From an uncultured Ruminococcus sp. (GTDB lineage Bacteria > Bacillota > Clostridia > Oscillospirales > Acutalibacteraceae): a stretch of DNA of 64,000 nt. Location of the stretch: positions 1-64,000 of the forward strand of contig CACZYC010000006.1 in NCBI GenBank assembly GCA_902785365.1, read 5' to 3'. The position numbers and the translations under genes are program-made. The notes below the pieces were generated by a model. The model did not search any database, had not been told where the DNA came from, and worked only from the letters and a program-made list of their open reading frames with translations. Below are positions 53,881-61,900 of this stretch, piece after piece; within the stretch, counting starts at the first letter, position 1, and every line of letters begins with the position of its first letter.

Positions 53881-54924
53881 TCAATCATGTGATGTATACT
53901 TTGCAACTTTATTTGTTAAAATGAACTGTCTACAAAAATTTTTAAATAAATCAACATTATCTTTATCATTGCTTCTTAATAACTCTACTGGAATTTGATC
54001 TAAATCAGTAATGTATTTATTGCCGATTGAACCTTCCTTTAAGAAAATCTGTGTAATCTTAATCTTAGATACTTTATCTAAATTACTATTATATATTCGA
54101 TTAATGAATGCGAAGGCAACATATTCAAACCCAGTCAAAATACTATATTGCTGTTTATCTTGTAACATATCAAATATTAATTCATAAATATATGACGTGT
54201 TTTCAAAACGTTCACTCTTTATACTCCAATGAATATCGCTTGAATCACTATTGATAATATTAATCAAAATAGAGGAATAGTATCGACCTGCACGAGGTGT
54301 TTCACAACAAGCAAAAAAATATGATTTTATTATAGAGTTTAAGCATCCTTTTTCTAGATTTAAACCTCTTAATATGAGTTTTATATCGGTATATCTTGAG
54401 ATGTGCATAGTATTCTCTATGTTATCAATAAAAAATGATGTAACTATTTTATCTTTAATGTTTTTATCTTTTAATGAGTCGCTTGTAAGAATTTTAGGAT
54501 CTATCCATATTCCTATGCCTTTAAAGTTTTTCTGTGCATTGTATACTTCGGAAATAATATTACTTTTAAATAAAGTCCCAACAACTTTTTTGTCATTATC
54601 GCCTTTCTCAGTTGTTTCAAATGACGAAAAGTTATCATTATAATTTACTTTAATTACTGCAGCATTAAAAAATAAATGCTTTGAAATCAAATCATCTCTT
54701 AGATTTTCAAGATAAGATAGTATACTGGCTAAGTTTTTAGATTCAACATAACAACAGTCGCTAAAAAAAGATATATTATATAAATTGTTATTCTCTTGTA
54801 AATAAGGAACATTATCAATAATTCTTGATCTGAATATATTAATACTTTCAAAATAATTATCTTCGTCCGAAGAAAAGCTTTTTGTTCCTAACAAGTCAAA
54901 GAAAGCCATAAATTTTATATTCAT
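53881..54924 (-). CDS. Nucleotidyl-cyclase-like protein of a two-gene unit
   Basis: 347 residues, no signal or membrane span. FMAFFDLLGTKSF (residues 5-17) and ISFFSDCCYVES (about 50-61) fit the two metal-binding strands of class III cyclase-like folds (D-x-x-G and SD). HLFFNAAVIKVNY near 85-97 and KGIGIWIDPKIL near 137 also fit the layout (second strand set, beta hairpin). Its ATG overlaps the stop of the partner (ATGA), so they are co-translated. Very AT-rich against the ICE. The fold assignment is by pattern only; whether it makes a signal nucleotide is unproven. Confidence 0.55.
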   Translation of the reverse strand: MNIKFMAFFDLLGTKSFSSDEDNYFESINIFRSRIIDNVPYLQENNNLYNISFFSDCCYVESKNLASILSYLENLRDDLISKHLFFNAAVIKVNYNDNFSSFETTEKGDNDKKVVGTLFKSNIISEVYNAQKNFKGIGIWIDPKILTSDSLKDKNIKDKIVTSFFIDNIENTMHISRYTDIKLILRGLNLEKGCLNSIIKSYFFACCETPRAGRYYSSILINIINSDSSDIHWSIKSERFENTSYIYELIFDMLQDKQQYSILTGFEYVAFAFINRIYNSNLDKVSKIKITQIFLKEGSIGNKYITDLDQIPVELLRSNDKDNVDLFKNFCRQFILTNKVAKYTSHD

Positions 54925-55985
54925 AACGTTTTATCCTCCAAATCTTTTTCGTAACTTATTTTATACCAATTAAAGAAAGGATAAAACAAAAGGATGTCGT
55001 TTATACCCGCACAGCATAAAAAACTTATTTCCTTATCTTGTTTTATGTAATGTATTTTTATATTTTTATGATTGTCTGTATAGTTTTTTAGTTTTAACAA
55101 TAATGATTCTTTATCATTAATGTCATCACTTTTTGTTTCAGCAAAGAAAAAGTCTGTTTCTTCAAAACTATCAAGTTTATTTACTATCAAATCATATGAT
55201 TTATGACTTTTTTGTAATTCCATAATCATTGTTTCTTTAACAACATTAACAGTTTCTCTTACTGTTTTATCTAAATTCAATCCATTATAGGAAGGTTCAT
55301 TAATAATGGAAACAGGCAGATAATATATATTCTTTGTATGTGTAGTTGTATTTAAGTGATATTTTTCTCTTAATTCTGTTTTTCCAAATGAATTGTCAAG
55401 ATATTTAACTTTATTTATAGAGAATTCTCTTCTGTGATTATAATCGGAAGATAGTCCTATAATATAATATGAATAAATATCAAGCATAATTGAAAGTATT
55501 ACTCGTTTAAGAAGTTTTAACGGAGTGATGACAGTAACATCAAAAATCCGATCGCCGTCTTCGTCTTTTCTTTCAGAAGCTTTCCAAGTAATTCTATTGT
55601 AGTTTTCTGAAATATGTAACTCAATTAAATGCGATATATTATTCTCTTCAGGTTTAATATTATATTTTGAACCGTCGTAAAAGTCTTGCCGATTGAATTT
55701 TGTTAAACATATTCGAATATTACTACAATTATCAAGTGGATTGTTATCTATAGTCGATAGTTTAATTTGAGGAATTCCTCTCTCGCAAAGTATATTTTCT
55801 AATCCAACGAATTCTTTAATTAATTGGTTATCTAAAATATCCATAACATCATTTACGCAATAATTTATTTCACGTCTCAAAAGCGTTATTTCTTTCATGA
55901 TTTTTTTATCATTAATATAACTATCGAGTTCTGGAATAAGAAGCAATACACTTCTATTTTCGTTTTTTGAAAATTTGTCACTCAT
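54921..55985 (-). CDS. Unknown partner of the cyclase-like protein
   Basis: 354 residues. ATG 55985 was chosen because AAAGGGGA is 7 nt upstream; an earlier in-frame start at 56018 has no site. No recognised domain, no membrane span. It contains helices rich in Lys/Asn/Ile and segments such as ETDFFFAETKSD near 285 and ISFLCCAGINDILLFYPFFNWY near 330. FAETKSD could be part of a PD-(D/E)XK-like strand (E-x-K), which is only a weak guess. Upstream 55986-56213 is AT-rich without a gene. Confidence 0.5.
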   Translation of the reverse strand: MSDKFSKNENRSVLLLIPELDSYINDKKIMKEITLLRREINYCVNDVMDILDNQLIKEFVGLENILCERGIPQIKLSTIDNNPLDNCSNIRICLTKFNRQDFYDGSKYNIKPEENNISHLIELHISENYNRITWKASERKDEDGDRIFDVTVITPLKLLKRVILSIMLDIYSYYIIGLSSDYNHRREFSINKVKYLDNSFGKTELREKYHLNTTTHTKNIYYLPVSIINEPSYNGLNLDKTVRETVNVVKETMIMELQKSHKSYDLIVNKLDSFEETDFFFAETKSDDINDKESLLLKLKNYTDNHKNIKIHYIKQDKEISFLCCAGINDILLFYPFFNWYKISYEKDLEDKTL

Positions 55986-56213
55986 ATTATTTCCCCTTTC
56001 TTGTAATACATACCTCACAAACAGAGAACAATACCTTAATATACGAATTTATGTATATTTTAACACAAAATGAAGAATAATTCTATATTTCGTCAATAAA
56101 AAAACAAGCAAGAATTTTGTTGAAAATTCACTAAATTACACATACATATTTGTGAACATGATATCTCTATAAAAACAATAAGAATTTCAAAAACCTCTTT
56201 TTATTATATCATA

Positions 56214-57497
56214 TCATAATGTTTGATAGTCAATTTCAACAGTGAAAATTCTATCTTTACAACTAAGATGTAAATGTCCATTATAATTGTTTAGGACTTG
56301 TTTTACGGAATATAAACCAATTCCGTGCGTTTCAGTGTCGCTTTTTGTAGTAGGGATATTATCGTTATTTATTATAACGTTTTCGTTAACCGGATTTGTT
56401 ATAGTGATAAACAAAAAGTTCTGTTTTTGCATTGATGAGATTTTTATTACTTTTAGATCAGAATTATTAATTTTTTGACAGGATTCGATTGCATTATCAA
56501 GTATATTTCCGATAATAATACATAATTCGACAGGCTTTATTGAACACTCTGGAATAATTCCTTCAAATAAAATATTAATATTGCTATTCTTTACATAATT
56601 TGCTTTATCCGATAGTAATGAATCAATAGTGCTGTTTCCGGTATGAAATATGATAGGATTATCAGTAATAATTATATTTAAACTGTTTAAATACTCTGTA
56701 GCACCATCAACATCATTATTAGATAAATACGAATTTAAGCCTATTTTAATATTATTTAAATCGTGACGAAATTTTCTTAAGTCATCGTTAGATTTCAACA
56801 ATTGTTCATAATACTTCACCTGAGAGTTCGCATTGGCTTCTAATGTCTTATTTAGTGTTTTGTAGTATTTACTTCTTAGATTATTTGTAAACAACATATA
56901 AAATGCAGCAAATGAGATAATCATTACTACGATTATAAGAAAACACACAAAAGAAATTGTCGGTGAATTAGGGTACTGTAATAAACATACGGTTAGTAAC
57001 GAAAAAAGAATAACTAACTCCCAAATAAAAAAGGTGGAAACAATCTTTATCCACTTTGATAGAGAAGTTATGTAAAATACACTTACTTTAAACTTTTGGC
57101 GCTTAAATAAAAAGGCAGCAATTGTTAAAAGCACTACATCTAATAAAATGTTAATTGTACTTATAAGTACACTATTTTTACTAAAAAATGTACTTAGGAA
57201 AAATGGAACTATATTTACGAGCGAGAAAAAACCAACAATTACAATCGAACTGTATATAATTCTTTTGCGTTTTATGTCTGTAACAATCAAAGGGGGTAAC
57301 ACAAAATACAGAATCACATCCGTGGCAAAGAATAATACATCATTATAGTTTGTTGTTTTTAAAAGAAATATTAAAACAAGTGAAATGATAGGGCATATAA
57401 TGATTCTTTTACTTATTCTGCCGTTAAACGCATTTCGTAAAAATAAATATATGATTATCTGGAAACAAATAATTTCACTAATATAGTGTAAATACAT
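56214..57497 (-). CDS. AgrC-like GHKL sensor histidine kinase
   Basis: 427 residues. Six or seven membrane spans fill the first 200 residues, the sensor for an extracellular ligand, often a peptide in this family. The cytosolic part has FRHDLNNIK near 243, with the phospho-accepting His, then the N-box NILDNAIESC near 327 and the G-box HGIGLYSV near 394. It starts 2 bp after the response regulator stop. No agrB or agrD genes lie beside it. Confidence 0.88.
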   Translation of the reverse strand: MYLHYISEIICFQIIIYLFLRNAFNGRISKRIIICPIISLVLIFLLKTTNYNDVLFFATDVILYFVLPPLIVTDIKRKRIIYSSIVIVGFFSLVNIVPFFLSTFFSKNSVLISTINILLDVVLLTIAAFLFKRQKFKVSVFYITSLSKWIKIVSTFFIWELVILFSLLTVCLLQYPNSPTISFVCFLIIVVMIISFAAFYMLFTNNLRSKYYKTLNKTLEANANSQVKYYEQLLKSNDDLRKFRHDLNNIKIGLNSYLSNNDVDGATEYLNSLNIIITDNPIIFHTGNSTIDSLLSDKANYVKNSNINILFEGIIPECSIKPVELCIIIGNILDNAIESCQKINNSDLKVIKISSMQKQNFLFITITNPVNENVIINNDNIPTTKSDTETHGIGLYSVKQVLNNYNGHLHLSCKDRIFTVEIDYQTL

Positions 57498-57499
57498 TT

Positions 57500-58210
57500 T
57501 TATACCTTATTTCCTTGTAAATAGTTATAGTATGTATTTTTGAATTTTGCAAAATGATTTCTGCTTATTGGAATGCTTTTCTCATATGTTCTTAATTTCA
57601 CAAAATAGTTTCCTGTTTGATAAATATATTTAAAATTAATAATAAACGATTTATGTATTTTTAAAAAATGTGTATGTGGAACTTCCTTATATAGTTCTCT
57701 AAGTGTTTTTCTTGTTTGTAACACTTTCATATTAGATAAATGAATATAACTGTGTTTATCGAGAACCTCTATAAAAACAATGTCTTCGGTATTAATTGTA
57801 AATGATTCATTTTCAGATCTAATTATAATTTCATAATCTTCTCTATACATTGTTCTGAAATCATCCAACGCTTTATAAAGACCATTATATAGAGTATTTT
57901 TTACAACAAATCTATACGTATCAACATCGTATGCTGAAATAGCAATTTCCGGGAAACTGGTTAAAAAAATAATACAGGATAGCTTGTTTACACCTTTACG
58001 TAGAAGTTTAGCTGTTTCCAGTCCATCAAGATCATCCATCTGAAAATCGAGAATAATAATATCATATTTTAAATTGCTGTTTAATAAACCGAAGCCTGTA
58101 TCGTATGTATCAATAATTGATTCCCAATTGTATTTGTTAGAATAATCATATATTTTTGACTTTAATTCAGATAAAAAGATTTTTTCATCATCACAAATAG
58201 CTATTTTCAT
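57500..58210 (-). CDS. LytTR-family response regulator (AgrA-like)
   Basis: 236 residues. The receiver has CDDE near 6-9, phospho-Asp in ILDFQMDD near 54 and LTSF near 83. The C-terminal LytTR domain spans about 130-232 (IVFIEVLDKHSYIHL; FLKIHKSFIINFKYI). Such proteins bind pairs of short direct repeats about 21 bp apart. Repeats of that spacing lie 11 bp upstream of its start and also upstream of the YD-repeat gene. Confidence 0.9.
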   Translation of the reverse strand: MKIAICDDEKIFLSELKSKIYDYSNKYNWESIIDTYDTGFGLLNSNLKYDIIILDFQMDDLDGLETAKLLRKGVNKLSCIIFLTSFPEIAISAYDVDTYRFVVKNTLYNGLYKALDDFRTMYREDYEIIIRSENESFTINTEDIVFIEVLDKHSYIHLSNMKVLQTRKTLRELYKEVPHTHFLKIHKSFIINFKYIYQTGNYFVKLRTYEKSIPISRNHFAKFKNTYYNYLQGNKV

Positions 58211-58220
58211 ATATATTCTC

Positions 58221-58248
58221 TCTTACGTCAAAAAAACAACATCTTACG
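58221..58248. promoter_or_regulatory. 21-bp-spaced TCTTACG repeats (candidate LytTR site)
   Basis: TCTTACG at 58221-58227 and 58242-58248, exactly 21 bp apart (two DNA turns). They lie between the response regulator and peptide genes. TACATAAT at 58258 could serve as a -10 box for the peptide transcript. Confidence 0.6.
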
Positions 58249-58256
58249 AACACTTT

Positions 58257-58301
58257 TTACATAATTCACCTCCTTTTTGATACTTTGTGTCAAGGAGGTG
58301 A
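58257..58301. promoter_or_regulatory. Inverted ribosome sites: start-stop mini-ORF (minus) and hidden peptide site (plus)
   Basis: TCACCTCCTT (58266-58275) and AAGGAGGTGA (58292-58301) form a perfect 10-bp inverted repeat. The right arm is the peptide's ribosome site on the plus strand, and the left arm on the minus strand is a perfect ribosome site before ATG-TAA (58262-58257). Confidence 0.6.
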
Positions 58302-58306
58302 GAATA

Positions 58307-58351
58307 ATGAGTATGTTTTTCTATAATTTATTCAAAAGACTTTTTGGCTAA
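58307..58351 (+). CDS. 14-residue amphipathic peptide
   Basis: The frame ATG to TAA reads MSMFFYNLFKRLFG, with AAGGAGGTGA 5 nt upstream and a terminator at 58364 downstream, so it looks like a real expression unit. Aromatic and aliphatic residues line one face and Lys-Arg the other, like a short phenol-soluble modulin or delta-toxin-type peptide. It carries no leader or double-glycine motif. It is divergent from an AgrA/AgrC-like pair and could be its signal or its output. The size makes it easy to be wrong. Confidence 0.5.
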   Translation: MSMFFYNLFKRLFG

Positions 58352-58363
58352 AGCAAATATAAA

Positions 58364-58400
58364 TCTGCCGGTTGTTGTCAATCGGCATTTTTATTTTTTA
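58364..58400 (+). terminator. Terminator of the peptide unit
   Basis: Stem TGCCG-TTG paired with CAA-CGGCA, then TTTTTATTTTTTA. Its tail overlaps the 3' end of the convergent XRE gene. Confidence 0.75.
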
Positions 58401-58723
58401 TTAATCTCATTATTAAGTGTAGAAATAACATTAATCAGAATATCTTTTTGGTGAGGCTTCCAATTCTTTGTTAGCTCTAACAATTCAGATTCAGCGTAAT
58501 TGTTTTTGGAAACATCACAGTCACTCAGTAATTCTGATACGCTGGTATTTAATAACGTGGCTATTTCATCTAATCTTACTAGCGAAATTTTTGAAACACC
58601 GCGTTCAATTGAACTTATATATTTAGCGGATACATTTAGTTTCTCTGCTAAATCCGATTGGGTAAGGTTCACTTTGTTTCTATACATCTTGATTTTTCGA
58701 CCAATAGCAACATAATCAATCAT
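58391..58723 (-). CDS. XRE-family transcriptional regulator
   Basis: 110 residues. The Cro/CI-type HTH spans about 8-64 (IKMYRNKVNLTQSDLAEKLNVSAKYISSIERG). The short C-terminal part is helical and has no TPR repeats, so it is not a full Rgg/PlcR-type peptide receptor. AGGTGAT precedes the ATG. The repeats at 58761-58810 in its own promoter region are the likely operator, shared with the divergent YD-repeat gene. Confidence 0.85.
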   Translation of the reverse strand: MIDYVAIGRKIKMYRNKVNLTQSDLAEKLNVSAKYISSIERGVSKISLVRLDEIATLLNTSVSELLSDCDVSKNNYAESELLELTKNWKPHQKDILINVISTLNNEINKK

Positions 58724-58760
58724 AAATTATCACCTAAATAGATTGTACAATTTATAGATT

Positions 58761-58810
58761 GATAGTAAACTAACTCATAGATTTACTATCGACTCATAGA
58801 TTTACTATCG
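58761..58810. promoter_or_regulatory. Tandem operator repeats between the XRE and YD-repeat genes
   Basis: A perfect 19-bp tandem repeat at 58773-58791 and 58792-58810, each containing TTTACTATCG. The inverted half GATAGTAAA lies at 58761-58769. The array ends 10 bp before the -35 box of the downstream promoter. Confidence 0.7.
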
Positions 58811-58820
58811 ACTATATATA

Positions 58821-58849
58821 TTGACTTTTGGCGATGAATGTAATAGAAT
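58821..58849 (+). promoter_or_regulatory. Promoter of the YD-repeat gene
   Basis: TTGACT at 58821-58826 and TAGAAT at 58844-58849, 17-bp spacer. Confidence 0.7.
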
Positions 58850-58865
58850 AAAAGTAGAAATTGTT

Positions 58866-58893
58866 ATTTACGCCTTTTTTCATACATCTTACG
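58866..58893 (+). promoter_or_regulatory. Second 21-bp-spaced TTACG pair upstream of the YD-repeat gene
   Basis: ATTTACG at 58866-58872 and TCTTACG at 58887-58893, exactly 21 bp apart, sharing TTACG with the pair at 58221. They lie in the leader after the sigma-A promoter. Confidence 0.5.
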
Positions 58894-58964
58894 CTTTTCA
58901 CTAATAGTGTTGTTTGTTTTCTTGATATTATTAGACTAATTCTATTTTGAAAGGACGTAAGGAA

Positions 58965-61900
58965 ATGAGCAAATCTAAAAGACCAATTTATTTTACTGTA
59001 TCTGTGATACTTGCATTTCTAATGGCTTTTTTATTGCCAATACAAGTATTTGCGGAAACAACACCCGAACCAAAGCCTGAAGAATCAGTAACATTTGATT
59101 CTTTGGGAGAAGCGACAGATAACGCCAACATTGTTTCTGAGCTTAAAGAACGCAGAGATGAATACACAAAGCATTTTCGTATGGACGACGGCACTATTAT
59201 GGCGGTGACATACGATTGTCCTGTTCATTACAAAAACGATAAAGGCAAATGGGTTGAATACGACAATAGCCTTATTGCAAAAGGTGAAGCTACACCTGAT
59301 GAGGTTGTACCTGAGCCTTTCACAAATAAAAAGAGTAATATTGATATTGAACTTGCCCCGGATACCGAAACAGATAATTTAGTTAAAATAAGCTCTAAAA
59401 AAGGCAACATCACATGGAAATATACAGGCGCGAATAAAAGTTCTGTAAAAGTAAAAAACAGTAACAAAAAACATAAAGGAAACGAGAAATTCACTTCCAT
59501 AGATAAACTCACGTCTAAGGCTAATTATAAAAGCATTTACAAAAATGTTGACTTGGACTGCATTGTTTCAACAACAGGCGTAAAAGAAAACATTGTTTTA
59601 GAAAATGCCGATGCACAAAACGAGTTTGAGATTGAATACAACATTAAAGGCTTAAAAGCTGAACAGATTGACAAACAGACCATTAAGCTGTACAAAGGCA
59701 AAAAAGAAGTTTACAGCATAAGTGCGCCTTGTATGTATGACGCTGATGGTAACACAAGCTCCGATCTCAGTTTTAAAATCATCAGCAACAAAGCCAATGT
59801 ACTAAAAGTGAAGCTCACCGCTGATAAAGGTTTCCTCAACAGTTGGGGGCGTTCATACCCTGTTACTATCGATCCTGAAGTAAGTTTAAACGGATATGCA
59901 CATACCGAAACCGCAGAAGTGAAAAGTTCGCAAGCTGATACAGTACAAGGACAGTCGACACATTTCCATGTTGGAGATGTATATAGTGGACTTATTAAAT
60001 TAAAAAATGTACAAGAAAACTATTCTGACAAAAACATAGTCAGCGCAAAAGTAAATTTGTTTCCAATGAGTACATCATCGGAAATGGAGATCAAAGCATA
60101 CCCAATTACTTCTTCATGGACAAACAATACTGCAACATATAATAATGTTAATTACGCTTATGAAGTAATAGATTACGTTAAAACTAAAGCTAATAGTTCT
60201 GATGGCGTATCTTTAGATTTAACTAAATATGTTAAAAAATGGGCAAATGGTACAGTTGCAAATAACGGTGTTTATCTAAAAAGCACTGATACAGCTACCG
60301 ATTTTGGCGGATACCAGTGTTATTTTCCAAATAAGAGGCCTACATTTATAGTCAAGTATAAAGAATACACTGGTTCTGAAAGCAATCTAACATCTCATAC
60401 CGTTCCCTGTGGACAAAACGCTGACGCTAATGTATCAGACTACACAGGTGCGCTTACTATTAAACAGAAAATTTATGAAGAAAAAGGATTAAGAATTCCC
60501 CTTAATATTTATGCTACTCACCACAGCACTAATATAGCTCAGCGTAGTTATATTGGTAAGGGATGGCATATGTCCTTTGATAAGCGTTTGACAAATACTG
60601 GGACGTATTATGTTTATCTTGACGGTGATGCGGTAGAGCATTATTTCAGAATAGTTTCCGGGAAAACAGAATTAGAAGATGAAGATGATTTAGGTCTTAC
60701 ATTAAAGATTAAAAGCAACTCAATAGAAATAAATAACGGTTCAACGATTGAATCTTTCAGTATTCCTGCCAATAATGAAACAAAGTATATTCAAACAGAA
60801 AAAGATAGTAATAACAGCAACAATAGCATAACTTATACTTATGGTTCAACGGGTTATTTGTCAAATATCGTTTCCGCACAGCATACATATACATTTTCTT
60901 ATTCTACAGTTACGTCTGATGGAGAATCAGTTAAGATTTGTAATAATATAAAAAAGGATAATACTGCGTTTATTTCTTTTATTTATTACACAGGTTATTC
61001 CTTAACAAGTGGAATAAAATTTGCTGATGGTAAACGCTCAACATTTGCGTATAGTAATAACTATATGTCAACTGTAAGGCAGTATTCGACCTCTGACACA
61101 CAGAATGGTCAAAAGCTTGGATTTACCTACACAAGCGGAAAAGTTACCAAAATTACAGAATACGGCAAAAACGACGCTTCAAGAAAAAGCCTTTCGATAA
61201 AATACAATACGAATAACACAACAGAGTTTACTGATTTAAACGGCAATAAAGAAACTTACACCTTTGACGATTATGGTAACACTATATCTACGCTCAATGC
61301 CAATGGCATGATAACAAACGGAAGTGATTCCGGAAGTCTCGGCATAGCTACAGGCTCGGATTCATATACTAAAAACTATATAGAGGTTTCCAATGAACCT
61401 ACCGCTTTGGGAACAAACCAGTATTACAGAAAAGTCAATGGAACAATAGGAAATCAAACAAGCTCCGGTGGAACTGTAACTATTGATGAGAACAACTCAT
61501 ATTTAGGCTCAAAATCAATTAAGGTTAATCATTCGGGAGCATCTCAAATATATACTTACGCTATGCACGAAAACAATGCGGATGATATCAAAGGAAAAAC
61601 CGTTACTTTATCAGCGTATGTAAAAACGAAAAATATAACAGAAGGCTCTCTTTCCGGTGCAGCAGGTGCAATAGTAAAATTCAAGGCGTTAAATGGAAGT
61701 ACTACTTTGTTAGATACTAATAGCGTTGCTCTTCAGGATACAGTAACGGGTTCGGAATGGGAAAGAATATCTTTAACCGTAGATGTGCCCTCTAATTCAA
61801 CTACTTACAGAATATATTTCGCTTTGCGTAACGCGCAGGGTACAGCGTGGTTCGATTGTATGCAGCTTGAAGAAGGCGATGTAATGAATGATTACAACGC

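Noticed and set aside
58773-58810. Possible CRISPR-like array
   Set aside because: Only two adjacent 19-bp units without spacers, and no cas genes; better explained as an operator.
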